In this document: in pieces, positions 8,355-15,896 of the stretch
How positions within the stretch are numbered: the stretch's first letter is position 1
Layout: every line of letters starts with the position of its first letter
From: Haloarcula sp. CBA1129
GTDB taxonomy: Archaea > Halobacteriota > Halobacteria > Halobacteriales > Haloarculaceae
Direction: 5' to 3'
Assembly: GCF_008729015.1 (NCBI RefSeq)
Contig: NZ_RKSM01000001.1
Span: 620,001 to 684,000 of the forward strand
DNA: 64,000 nt
The notes under the pieces: generated by a model
What the model saw: only the letters and a program-made list of their open reading frames with translations
The model's database searches: none
What the model was told of the DNA's origin: nothing
Translations under genes and position numbers: made by a program

Positions 8355-9817
8355 TTCCCGTTCGAACTCTCGCTACTGGAGCTGTCGACGCCCATTGCCT
8401 CGAACAGTTTCCGTTTGACCGCTTCTTCAGTGAGTTCAAGCAGTGTATCTCTGTTGTCGTCGCTCGTATCCAGTCCGGTGAAGATGCCGAGCGGTATCTC
8501 CACACTGGCGTCGGTGGAGTGGCCCGCCGTCTCGCCCATCCCCCCGAACGCGTCCGATAGTACCTTGCCGATGTTCATCCGGATGTCCTTCGAGCGTGCA
8601 GCGAGGTAGATAGTGTCGTCGGCGATGGCGAACACTGCCGTCGTGGTGATTCCCTCCAGATTGAGGAGATGCTGGGCTGCCTGCGCCAGCGCGTCGCGGT
8701 CCCGGATGAACCCGGCGTTGGAGACGAGATGGCTTCCCTGCACCTCGCGGTTTCGGATTGCCTCGGCGAGCACGTCAAGCGTTTCCGGACTCATCGACGG
8801 CGATTCGACCTGTTCGAGCGTGTCGTGGTCGGCAAAGGGGTACAGGTACGCCGCGGCGGTCAGGTCCGCCGGCGTCGTGTCCCGCTTGAAATCCAGCGTC
8901 TCGGCGCGGATGCCGTACAGCAGTGCCGTAGCGACGCTCTGGTCGAGGTTGAGGTCCAACTCCTGAATGTACTTCGTCAGAATCGTCGACGTGGCCGAGA
9001 TATTCGGCCGGATATCGGAGAAGGCAGCGTCGTGTTCGAGTTCGTGTTCGTGCTCGTAGTGGTCGATGACGATGTCTACCGTGTCGATAGCCGGTTCGCC
9101 GCCCTTGGCAACGTCTACGAGCGCGAACGTGTCGTACTCTTTGAGGTCGACATCCTCGTTCGAGGTCAGTTCGATACCGAGGAGGTTGACGAACGCGCGG
9201 TTCTCCTGATGGCCGATTTCGCCCTCGTAGATGATATCGGCCTCTACGTCGCGGCTCGCGGCGATGGACCGTAGCGCGGCCGCCGATGCGATGGAATCGG
9301 GGTCCGGCGACCGGTGGATGAGTATCGCCATGCGTTCCTCGGTCCCGTCGATGACATCCCCGAGCTGTGAGGCCTTGTACTCCAGTTCGCCGGTTTCTAG
9401 CGCTCGAAGCGCCGAGTCCGCGATGACCGCGGAGGGGTTGATGACCACGTCCGCGCCGAGTTCGGTCAGGTCGTCGGCCGACACCGGGTCGTCGGCGCGT
9501 GCGACGATGAACTGCTCGCCGCCGGACTCGCGGATGTTCTGGACTGCCTCGGCGTTGGCGTTTACGTCCGGGGACATGATGAGGACCACATCACGGTCGG
9601 CAACCGTCTGGGCGACGTTAGTCTCGCAGATATCGGCTTGCTGTGCGTTGAGGTCCTGATCACGGAGCGCCTCGACCCGTCCCTCGTCCGCGTCGAGGAT
9701 GAGTACGTCTTTCCCCTCCTCGACGAGTTCTTCCGCCACGGCGTGGCCAACACTCCCACACCCGAGGATGGCGTAGGTCGACATAGAGGCCATCGTGATG
9801 CCGCTGGCTGTACTCAT
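8351..9817 (-). CDS. TrkA-N / DHH phosphoesterase fusion protein
   Basis: 488 residues. An N-terminal Rossmann domain (YAILGCGSVGHAVAEELVEEGKDVLILDAD, residues 14-45) of RCK/TrkA-N type is followed by a DHH/DHHA1 phosphoesterase. Metal-site motifs are HRSPDPDS (motif I), VDVA (motif II), DHYEH in place of DHH (motif III) and GETAGHSTDAS in the DHHA1 part. Related archaeal proteins exist and are presumed to hydrolyse small nucleotides or cyclic dinucleotides under control of the nucleotide-binding domain. An internal ATG (MSTYAILG) about 11 codons later could be the real start. Confidence 0.9.
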   Translation of the reverse strand: MSTASGITMASMSTYAILGCGSVGHAVAEELVEEGKDVLILDADEGRVEALRDQDLNAQQADICETNVAQTVADRDVVLIMSPDVNANAEAVQNIRESGGEQFIVARADDPVSADDLTELGADVVINPSAVIADSALRALETGELEYKASQLGDVIDGTEERMAILIHRSPDPDSIASAAALRSIAASRDVEADIIYEGEIGHQENRAFVNLLGIELTSNEDVDLKEYDTFALVDVAKGGEPAIDTVDIVIDHYEHEHELEHDAAFSDIRPNISATSTILTKYIQELDLNLDQSVATALLYGIRAETLDFKRDTTPADLTAAAYLYPFADHDTLEQVESPSMSPETLDVLAEAIRNREVQGSHLVSNAGFIRDRDALAQAAQHLLNLEGITTTAVFAIADDTIYLAARSKDIRMNIGKVLSDAFGGMGETAGHSTDASVEIPLGIFTGLDTSDDNRDTLLELTEEAVKRKLFEAMGVDSSSSESSNGN

Positions 9818-10036
9818 TAGTGTCTGTATCGCTTGGCGTCAAGCCTCTTTAATGCCAGCTATTTCTCCACCAACTGGGAACGGCCTCCTGTGAGAGCGAC
9901 TCGAGAGGCGGTCAAACGTCGCCCAAGACGGTAATCGTCGCGCCTCGCACGGTTCTTATGCCAGTCCATCGCTGCTAGCCGACTGTGTGTGCAAGAGTCG
10001 TGAGACCGACCGACACGAGGCGTCCGAATGAAAACC

Positions 10037-10043
10037 TATTTTA
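10037..10043 (+). promoter_or_regulatory. TATA-like box of tRNA-Lys
   Basis: TATTTTA about 32 nt upstream of the first tRNA nucleotide, in an otherwise GC-rich intergenic stretch. Confidence 0.5.
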
Positions 10044-10071
10044 CCGGGCCGTCCAGAGAAATGAGTGCACT

Positions 10072-10145
10072 GGGCCGGTAGCTCAGTCTGGCAGAGCGAC
10101 GGCCTCTTAAGCCGTCGGTCGAGGGTTCAAATCCCTTCCGGCCCG
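10072..10145 (+). tRNA. tRNA-Lys (anticodon CUU)
   Basis: Complete cloverleaf without intron: acceptor stem GGGCCGG pairs with CCGGCCC, discriminator G. D arm GCTC...GAGC; anticodon stem ACGGC/GCCGT with loop CTCTTAA, giving anticodon CUU; T arm GAGGG-TTCAAAT-CCCTT. CCA is not encoded. An exact copy of the last 22 nt recurs 111 nt downstream. Open reading frames antisense to this region are artefacts of the tRNA sequence. Confidence 0.96.
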
Positions 10146-10234
10146 TTTTCCGGCGAACGAACGTGAGCAGTGAAAACGCTCGAAGGGTTTGAGCTAGGGA
10201 GGTCGCGCACAGCGGAACGAGCACGTCCGACCGT

Positions 10235-10256
10235 GGTTCAAATCCCTTCCGGCCCG
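10235..10256 (+). repeat. Duplicated 3' tail of tRNA-Lys
   Basis: Exact 22-nt copy of tRNA positions 10124-10145 (T arm and acceptor 3' strand), offset by 111 nt. A degenerate inverted T-arm copy (GAAGGGTTTGAGCT, 10182-10195) lies between the two. The copy has no functional 5' half and is not a tRNA gene. It could be an attachment-site remnant, a decayed tandem tRNA or a tRNA-derived repeat. Confidence 0.85.
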
Positions 10257-10354
10257 CTTTTGCGCTGACTCATCCGTGAGGAGCGAAGCGGATATCGAGC
10301 GAAAGTGAACTGCGAAGGCCGACCGCTTGGCTCGTTGATCGACGTACAGTCAGC

Positions 10355-10795
10355 TCAGCCGTTCAGTTGCTTCCGCATCTCGACGTGTGGGATACCGGCC
10401 TCCTCGAACTCGTCGCTGACCGTCTCATAGCCGAGCTGCTGATAAAACGGCTCGACATGGGTCTGTGCGTGGAGTTTGAGCTTCGTCGCGCCGTCGTCAC
10501 GCGCGGCGTCTTCGGCGGCTCGCATCAGCGCTGCGCCGACGCCATCCCCCCGATGAGGTTCCCTGACTGCGACCCGCTCGACCTTGCCGACCGTGGACTC
10601 GGGGAACCGGAGTCGAGCCGTGCCGACGGGCTGTTCGCCGTCACTGGCCAGAAACTGGACGGCATCCGAGTCGTTCCCGTCGAGTTCTTCGTCCTCGGAA
10701 ACGCCCTGTTCCTCGACAAACACCGCTGTTCGGACGGCTGTTGCCGCCTCTTCGAACTCCTCCCACGTCCCAACTTCGACAGTGTAGTCGCTCAT
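10355..10795 (-). CDS. GNAT acetyltransferase, ElaA-like
   Basis: 146 residues. The acetyl-CoA loop REPHRGDGVGAALMRAAEDAAR and the HAQTHVEPFYQQLGYETVSDEFEEAGIPHVEMRK ending match the ElaA/GNAT group, in which the start VRTAVFVEEQGV is also typical. The substrate is unknown. It is monocistronic and divergent from the small CPEC protein gene, with 87 bp between. Confidence 0.92.
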   Translation of the reverse strand: MSDYTVEVGTWEEFEEAATAVRTAVFVEEQGVSEDEELDGNDSDAVQFLASDGEQPVGTARLRFPESTVGKVERVAVREPHRGDGVGAALMRAAEDAARDDGATKLKLHAQTHVEPFYQQLGYETVSDEFEEAGIPHVEMRKQLNG

Positions 10796-10882
10796 GCCAG
10801 TCGCTTTGGGTGGGCCCCCTGTATGTGCTGTTACTGAGAATCGCCGAAAGCATCAACACAACTGGGAGTGTAGCGGGCACGT

Positions 10883-11107
10883 ATGACGTACGACTACGCT
10901 CGCAACCACGAGCACGAACTGTCGGCGGAGTATCTGTACGCCTCTGACGCGGAGGTTCTGGGAATCTACGACTCCGGTGACTCTCTACAGGTTGACGTGG
11001 CGGCCATCTGCCCCGAATGCAGCGAGACACTCCGTCTGGAGGCGACCGTCGACAAAGTCACGTCGTCCGGGACAGAACTGCCGCTGGACGAAGACTACTA
11101 CGACTGA
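10883..11107 (+). CDS. Small acidic protein with one CPEC knuckle
   Basis: 74 residues, strongly acidic, with a single CPEC pair (residues 43-46) that could bind zinc as a dimer or with other ligands. Strand-rich composition (LQVDVAAICPECSETLRLEATVDKV) suggests a small beta fold. The next gene, 50 bp on, is also a tiny cysteine-pair protein. Function is not recognised. Confidence 0.75.
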   Translation: MTYDYARNHEHELSAEYLYASDAEVLGIYDSGDSLQVDVAAICPECSETLRLEATVDKVTSSGTELPLDEDYYD

Positions 11108-11157
11108 ACGACAATCCCGAAATAATTTTTTCCGCGGCGCGAGTATGGTAGTCCGCT

Positions 11158-11274
11158 ATGTCCGACTTCGACACGTTCGAGTGTTCGAGCTGTGGTGAGT
11201 CGTTCAAAGCGTATCCCGACGCGAACGCAGCGGAGAAAGAAGCGTGTAGTCCGGCCTGCGAAACCGCGTTATAA
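11158..11274 (+). CDS. Tiny zinc-ribbon-like protein (38 aa)
   Basis: Short reading frame starting MSDFDTFECSSCGESF and ending CETAL. Two cysteine pairs, C-x2-C (residues 9-12) and C-x3-C (residues 30-34), form a plausible zinc site. An AT-rich box (AATAATTTTTT, about 11120-11130) lies roughly 30 nt upstream of the ATG, fitting a leaderless transcript. The acidic composition suits a haloarchaeal protein. Function unknown; small zinc-finger proteins of this size are common in haloarchaea. Confidence 0.7.
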   Translation: MSDFDTFECSSCGESFKAYPDANAAEKEACSPACETAL

Positions 11275-11313
11275 TCGGTTTCGGCTCTTTTCGTCCCTGC
11301 CAGTCGTCAGCGT

Positions 11314-12798
11314 TTAGCTGTCGGGGCTGTAGTTGGGTGCTTCGTCCGTAATCATCACGTCGTGTGGGTGGCTCTCCTGCTGTCCCGCGGCAGAGACCCG
11401 CACGAACTCTGCACGTTGCTTGAACTCGGGAATCGTCTCGGCCCCGACATAGCCCATGCCGGACTGCATCCCACCGACAAGCTGGTGGAGTTCGGAGGCC
11501 AGCGAGCCCTTGTACGGCGTCGCGGCTTCGACGCCCTCGGGGACGAACTCCTCGCCCTCCTCGTCGTCTTTGAGGTATCGCTCGCCGCCGCCCTCGTTCA
11601 TCGCGCCGACGCTGCCCATCCCGCGGTACTGCTTGTACTTCTTGCCGTTCATCGTGATGACACGGCCCGGAGCCTCGTCAGTCCCAGCGAAGTACGAGCC
11701 CAGCATCACCGCGTCCGCACCGGCAGCGATGGCCTTGATGGCGTCGCCGGAGTACCGGATGCCGCCGTCGGCGATGACCGGCACATCGTGCTGGCTCGCC
11801 ACGTCGGCGACCTGCGCGACGGCGGTGATCTGGGGCATTCCTGCACCGGTGACCACGCGGGTCGTACAGATGGAGCCGGGACCGATACCGACCTTGACGC
11901 CGTCGGCGAAGTCGATGACAGCCTCGGCGGCTTCACGGGTCCCGATGTTGCCGACAACCACGTCGGCATCGACTTCGGACTTAATCTCGCGAGCGCTCTC
12001 GATGACGTTCGCGTTGTGGGCGTGTGCGCAGTCGATGAACAGGATGTCGACGCCGGCCTCGTCGGCGACCTGCGCGCGGTCCATCTCGAAGGGACCGACG
12101 GCGGCACCACAGCGAAGCGAGCCGTCGTCTGCGCGAGCGGCCTGATCGTACTCACGGCGCTGGAGGATGCCCTGCATCGTGACCAGCCCGACAAGCCGGT
12201 TCTCCTCGTCGATGATGGGCACACGCTCGATCTTGTGGTCGTACATCAGTTCCAGCGCTTCCCGCGGTGTCACGTCCTCGGGAGCGGTGACGACTTCGTC
12301 CGTCATCGCATCCGTGACGGCGTCGTCCTCGCCGACCTCCAGATACGGCCTGATGTCCGTCCCGGAGATGATGCCCAGCACTTCGCCGGTATCGTCGTCG
12401 ACGACCGGCGCGCCGGAAACGCCCTCGCGTTCCATCATCTCATCAACCTCGCGGACCGTCTGGTTCGGGCTGGCCGTTACGACATCGCGGATAATGAGTT
12501 CGTCGGCGCGTTTGACCCGCTCGATCTCGGTCGCCATCTCGTCAGCGTTCATGTTGCGGTGGAGAACGCCGATACCACCCTGTCGCGCCATCGCAATCGC
12601 CATGTCGCTCTCGGTGACGGTGTCCATCGCCGCGGAGATGACGGGGACAGTCAGCTCGACCGACTTCGAGACTTGGGTCTTCGTGTCTGCCTCGTCCGGT
12701 TCGACGCGGGACTCCTTGGGTCTGAGGAGTACGTCGTCGAACGTCAGCGCCTCCGGCACTCGGAGCTTCTCTGAGAAAGGCTCGGAATCGTTCGCCAT
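11314..12798 (-). CDS. guaB: Inosine-5'-monophosphate dehydrogenase
   Basis: 494 residues, usual length. It oxidises IMP to XMP with NAD+, the committed step to GMP. TIM-barrel sequence (FDDVLLRPKES, PVISAAMDTVTE) is interrupted by two CBS domains (about residues 100-210). The catalytic Cys loop GIGPGSICTTRVVTGAG and the flap YRGMGSVGAM are present. ATG 12798 is chosen because the conserved N-terminus (EKLRVPEALTFDDVLL) starts just after it. Confidence 0.97.
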   Translation of the reverse strand: MANDSEPFSEKLRVPEALTFDDVLLRPKESRVEPDEADTKTQVSKSVELTVPVISAAMDTVTESDMAIAMARQGGIGVLHRNMNADEMATEIERVKRADELIIRDVVTASPNQTVREVDEMMEREGVSGAPVVDDDTGEVLGIISGTDIRPYLEVGEDDAVTDAMTDEVVTAPEDVTPREALELMYDHKIERVPIIDEENRLVGLVTMQGILQRREYDQAARADDGSLRCGAAVGPFEMDRAQVADEAGVDILFIDCAHAHNANVIESAREIKSEVDADVVVGNIGTREAAEAVIDFADGVKVGIGPGSICTTRVVTGAGMPQITAVAQVADVASQHDVPVIADGGIRYSGDAIKAIAAGADAVMLGSYFAGTDEAPGRVITMNGKKYKQYRGMGSVGAMNEGGGERYLKDDEEGEEFVPEGVEAATPYKGSLASELHQLVGGMQSGMGYVGAETIPEFKQRAEFVRVSAAGQQESHPHDVMITDEAPNYSPDS

Positions 12799-13211
12799 GT
12801 AAATCGTCCGCCACGGCCCGGCAAAAACGTTGCGAGACTCGGCGCTACGTGGGGTTCGATGCCACACCTGACTCAAGAGGTGCCTTCCAGAAATACGCCC
12901 CTGACACGTCACTTGTCATACCTTGCTCCCGAATGTGAGACATTCGTCCACAAACGACGGACGATTCCGGAGAAACGGTGGCGTATGTGCGCAGTTCTCA
13001 CGCAACGGTTATGTGGGAATGAAGGATAATTAAAAACATGCGACTCACCGAACCCGCACGGAACGGTATTGCCCGTCAGATGACGCCTACAGCGTCGGGC
13101 AACACAGCGTTCGCGTGGTTCGGCCCCAAGTTCTGGCAGTTCTGTCGTGTTCGTCAGGACCGAGTGAGAACCTCCCGACGGGAGTTGGGTTACGCTCGAC
13201 TGTAACACGAC
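12799..13211. other. Intergenic region between guaB and the DUF5794-like gene
   Basis: 413 bp between divergent genes. It must hold both promoters; an AT-rich stretch GGATAATTAAAAAC (13022-13035) is the clearest candidate. A 57-codon frame on the plus strand (13038-13208, MRLTEPARNGIARQMTP...) ends just before the next start, but it is basic and Arg-rich, unlike its neighbours. Small hairpins (GACGC-CTACA-GCGTC; CTCCCG-A-CGGGAG) lie within it, so the stretch may instead be a structured leader. Confidence 0.4.
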
Positions 13212-14099
13212 ATGAGTATCTCCAGACACCCGATTGCACTCGACATCGAGCAGCAGGTCGGCCGCGGTGGCCGATTGCTGGCAACTGTGATGGGCCTCCC
13301 GCTCGTCGACGGCATCTTCCCGGTGCTCGTCCTCGCGGGGGCACTTTCGACATGGATGGGCGTCCTCGAAGTAGGCTTGCTCGTCTTCGGCGGGTCGGCC
13401 ACCGTCGCCGTTGTGCTGGCCGAACTCGAAGGCGGCCCCCGGCAGCAGGCCCGGGCCGTCTTGCTCATCGGAGCCGTCCTGATGCCGATTGCGCTCATCG
13501 AAGCAGCACTCGCCCCGACGATTGCGGGGATCGTCAAACTGGGGACGCTCGAACGCTTCGCCGGCCTCGTCATCCTCGCTATCGCAGCACAGACCGCGAG
13601 CGCCCGAATCGGCGAGTACCTGCCGCGGCCAGCCGTCATCGTCGGACTCGGCCTGCTGGCCAGCCTTGACCCCGCCGGCGCGAAGCTTGTCACTGCCATC
13701 GAACCCGGCGTCTTGCTCCGGGCGGCCGCCACCACCGGCGTCGGTATCGGCTTCGCCCTCGCCGTTGCACTGGCGAGTCCGTGGCTCCGCAACGCCGTCG
13801 ACATCGACCGCTTCCGCTTCGGGAGCGCTGTCGCGCTTGGCGTCCTCGCCCTCTCTGTCCTCGGCGTGATGCCGACCGACGCCCCGGTTGCACTGGCCGT
13901 GCTCGCCGTCACTGCGCTGCTGTCGTTCGACCCGGAGAACGCCCGCACGCGCCACACGGAATACCGACCCGACGCCGTGGACCTCACCGCTGCCTTCGCC
14001 GACGGCGGCGCGTCCCAAGGCGTCGCCGCCGACGAACAGACCGACGAAGGGGCCGCGGTCGAGTACGAACCCGAGCAGGAACGCGCCCCGTGGCTGTGA
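13212..14099 (+). CDS. Haloarchaeal polytopic membrane protein (DUF5794-like)
   Basis: 295 residues with about eight predicted transmembrane helices between residues 20 and 240, then an acidic hydrophilic C-terminal tail (about 55 residues, ending EQERAPWL). Gly/Ala-rich helices without obvious transport signature. I recall this family as DUF5794, usually followed by the small zinc protein seen next; that name is from memory. Function unknown. Confidence 0.85.
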   Translation: MSISRHPIALDIEQQVGRGGRLLATVMGLPLVDGIFPVLVLAGALSTWMGVLEVGLLVFGGSATVAVVLAELEGGPRQQARAVLLIGAVLMPIALIEAALAPTIAGIVKLGTLERFAGLVILAIAAQTASARIGEYLPRPAVIVGLGLLASLDPAGAKLVTAIEPGVLLRAAATTGVGIGFALAVALASPWLRNAVDIDRFRFGSAVALGVLALSVLGVMPTDAPVALAVLAVTALLSFDPENARTRHTEYRPDAVDLTAAFADGGASQGVAADEQTDEGAAVEYEPEQERAPWL

Positions 14100-14140
14100 C
14101 GAGGGAGAACTTTTAGGCCCATCAGGCCCGCCTGTCCGGT

Positions 14141-14368
14141 ATGAGCGACAATCGCGTGGTCCAAGGCCGGATGCAGACCCCCGAAAGCCTGGCCGAACTC
14201 ATCGAAGGCGAGAACGTCATGGACGCAGAGCCTATCGAAGACGCTGACGACGACTGCCCTGAATGTGGCGAAAACGTCATTTCTGTCGGCTATATGCCCT
14301 CTGCACTGGAATTTGTTACTGGCTATAAATGCCAAGAGTGTAGCTGGTCGGACACCGACCGCGACTGA
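14141..14368 (+). CDS. Small zinc-ribbon protein (DUF5795-like)
   Basis: 75 residues starting MSDNRVVQGRMQTPESLAELIEGENVM. The second half holds two C-x2-C knuckles (CPECGE and CQECSW) about 25 residues apart, typical of a zinc ribbon. It follows the membrane protein gene by 41 bp and is likely cotranscribed. Function unknown. Confidence 0.85.
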   Translation: MSDNRVVQGRMQTPESLAELIEGENVMDAEPIEDADDDCPECGENVISVGYMPSALEFVTGYKCQECSWSDTDRD

Positions 14369-14392
14369 GCGCCGTCTGGCAATCGAAATCCC

Positions 14393-14398
14393 TTTAAT
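14393..14398 (+). promoter_or_regulatory. TATA box of tRNA-Trp
   Basis: TTTAAT lies about 28 nt upstream of the first nucleotide of the tRNA-Trp gene at 14423. Confidence 0.6.
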
Positions 14399-14422
14399 GC
14401 GAGTCGGCTTACGCCGGAGTGC

Positions 14423-14603
14423 GGGGTCGTGGCCTAGTCCGGGAAGGCGGCTGACTCCAGAGGCCACGCGCCTGGGACGACACTTCGAGGGCTGATATAC
14501 TGAGCGGCCGGCTGATCACCGGTTCGCGACGATGACCCTCTGGAGTTCCGAGGCGCAGGACGGAGATATCAGCCGATCGGGGGTTCAAATCCCTCCGACC
14601 CCA
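14423..14603 (+). tRNA. tRNA-Trp (anticodon CCA) with a 107-nt intron
   Basis: Exon 1 is 14423-14460 and exon 2 is 14568-14603; the intron interrupts the anticodon loop after position 37. Acceptor stem GGGGTCG/CGACCCC with discriminator A; anticodon stem GCTGA/TCAGC, loop CTCCAGA after splicing. The intron should form a bulge-helix-bulge cut by the splicing endonuclease and be sealed by RtcB. Haloarchaeal tRNA-Trp is the classical example of such an intron. A degenerate copy of the 3' tail follows 111 nt downstream. Confidence 0.95.
14461..14567 (+). ncRNA. Box C/D guide sRNA in the tRNA-Trp intron
   Basis: Two antisense elements can be read directly. GGCTGATAT (14490-14498), one base before box D' CTGA (14500-14503), pairs with the exon 2 junction; the fifth base upstream of D' faces U39. 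CTGGAGT (14540-14546), one base before a box D-like CCGA (14548-14551), pairs with ACTCCAG of exon 1; the fifth base upstream faces C34. A C'-like CGATGAC lies at about 14530-14536. This matches the known haloarchaeal guide for 2'-O-methylation of C34 and U39. Confidence 0.88.
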
Positions 14604-14916
14604 TTTCCTGCCGCGAGCTACAACGCGAGCGGCAGAACTGTTGAGAGGCGGATTTGAGCCACGCGAGACGAACGAAGTGAGTCTCGCAGTCGGGTGAAAA
14701 CCCCTCCGACCCCATACTGTTACTCTTTCAGGTCTAGCTGCCTGTTTGCTTTCACCGTGTAGCACGTCTAGTCTCTTCCAGATATAGTCTCACAACCCTC
14801 TCTCAGGTCAGTCAGAGCGGTCTGAAAGCCCAGACGCTGGCAGTCGGCGTCGAGGTGGGCAAACCAACACTGCCCAAGCCCAATGAGTTTACTTCGTGGC
14901 GGCTATCTGCCCACGC
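14604..14916. other. Intergenic region after tRNA-Trp
   Basis: 313 bp without a gene. It contains hairpins TGCCGC...GCGGCA (about 14609-14635) and GCGAGAC...GTCTCGC (about 14663-14687), an inverted T-arm-like sequence GGATTTGAGCC (14650-14660) and the duplicated tRNA tail at 14702. The rest, up to the carbonic anhydrase start, is lower in GC and presumably holds that gene's promoter. Confidence 0.5.
14702..14715 (+). repeat. Duplicated 3' tail of tRNA-Trp
   Basis: Exact 14-nt copy of 14591-14604 (CCCTCCGACCCCAT), with weaker similarity extending about 8 nt upstream (GTGAAAAC versus GTTCAAAT). The offset is 111 nt, identical to the tRNA-Lys case. Confidence 0.75.
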
Positions 14917-15597
14917 ATGAGCCAGTTATTACGCGATTTACTTGCCGGAAACGCCGACCACGCGGCGGCGTTCCGGGATCGGTTCGACAGCGTCCAGAAC
15001 GCACAGACGCCGGACGCTGTTACGGTCTGTTGCTCGGACTCGCGGGTCCTTCAGGATCATATGTGGGGCAACAGCGAACCGGGGCATCTCTTCACATGCA
15101 GTAACATCGGGAACCGGGTCATCCAGCGGACCGCGTCCGGCGAGGCGGTCTCGGGTGACGTGTTGTACCCCATCGAGCACACGATGACCGAGACTGCCGT
15201 CGTCGTCGGCCACACTGGCTGTGGGGCGGTGACAGCGACGTACGACGACCTGACGGACGGCCTTGATGAACCGGCCGGTATCGAGCACTGTCTCGGCGTT
15301 CTCAAGCCACATCTCGAGCCTGCGCTGGAACGCCTCCCCGAGGACGTCGAGCGGGCGGCGGCGATCAACCGACTCGTCGAGTACAACGTCGACAGGCAAG
15401 TCGAGTTTCTCTGCAGTAGCGACGACGTTCCCGACGCTGTCGACGTGTTCGGCGTCGTCTACGATTTTCAGGACGTGTACGGCGGCCGACGGGGCGAAGT
15501 CCACGTCATCAACATCGACGGCGAAACCGATGTCGACGCGCTCCGGTCGGCGAATCCCGACATCGACTCACGGATCAACCGCCTCTGGGAGTACTAA
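14917..15597 (+). CDS. Beta-type carbonic anhydrase
   Basis: 226 residues. It interconverts CO2 and bicarbonate. Zinc ligands are C39, D41, H99 and C102, in CCSDSR and GHTGCGA, the beta-class pattern in which Asp is paired with Arg43. Length and the conserved SEPGHLFTCSNIGNRV segment fit the family. ATG 14917 is preferred over GTG 14896 because it gives the usual N-terminus. Monocistronic. Confidence 0.94.
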   Translation: MSQLLRDLLAGNADHAAAFRDRFDSVQNAQTPDAVTVCCSDSRVLQDHMWGNSEPGHLFTCSNIGNRVIQRTASGEAVSGDVLYPIEHTMTETAVVVGHTGCGAVTATYDDLTDGLDEPAGIEHCLGVLKPHLEPALERLPEDVERAAAINRLVEYNVDRQVEFLCSSDDVPDAVDVFGVVYDFQDVYGGRRGEVHVINIDGETDVDALRSANPDIDSRINRLWEY

Positions 15598-15602
15598 TCC
15601 GG

Positions 15603-15896
15603 CTACCGACTCTCTCTTTGTTCGACCTTGTTCAGCTCGATCAAGAGCCGGAAGATCGCTTTCACGAGGTTCTCGTCGACGTCGAACTGCTCCGCGTTGT
15701 CGCCAGCGCGGTCCATGACAGCCTGCTCCTGTTGCTCGTCGGTCGTCGGCAGGCCTTTCTCGTCTTTGACCTGTGCGATGGTGTCGGCCACGTAGGTTCG
15801 TTGTGCGATCTTCTCGACGATCTCCCGGTCGATAGTCCGGATTTCGTCGCGCAGTTCGTCCAGCGACATGTCCTCTGGGTTCGGATTCGTGCTCAT
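15603..15896 (-). CDS. Chorismate mutase (AroQ type)
   Basis: 97-residue all-helical protein that converts chorismate to prephenate. The pattern LDELRDEIRTIDREIVEKIAQRTYVADTIAQVKDEKG carries the catalytic Arg and Lys expected for AroQ mutases (R16, R32-like and K43-like positions), and Q83-like residues sit in the last helix. Its ATG overlaps the stop of the shikimate kinase gene (ATGA), so the two aromatic pathway genes are coupled. Confidence 0.93.
   Translation of the reverse strand: MSTNPNPEDMSLDELRDEIRTIDREIVEKIAQRTYVADTIAQVKDEKGLPTTDEQQEQAVMDRAGDNAEQFDVDENLVKAIFRLLIELNKVEQRESR

Noticed and set aside
10036-10224. 62-residue minus-strand frame across tRNA-Lys (..GRKGFEPSTDGLRG..)
   Set aside because: It is antisense to the tRNA; the KGFEPSTDGL type of peptide is a known artefact of tRNA complement.
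10235-10256. Integration site (attR) of a mobile element in tRNA-Lys
   Set aside because: No integrase or foreign genes lie between the copies; only 89 nt separate them, and tRNA-Trp shows the same offset.
11362-12774. 470-residue plus-strand frame opposite guaB
   Set aside because: Complement of a certain IMP dehydrogenase gene with all family motifs.
12909-14467. Long minus-strand frames opposite the DUF5794-like gene (369 and 425 residues)
   Set aside because: Shadow frames from high GC; the plus-strand gene has clear membrane helices and haloarchaeal composition.
14409-14765. 118-residue minus-strand frame across tRNA-Trp
   Set aside because: Antisense to the tRNA, its intron and the tail repeat; Arg-rich and unlike haloarchaeal proteins.
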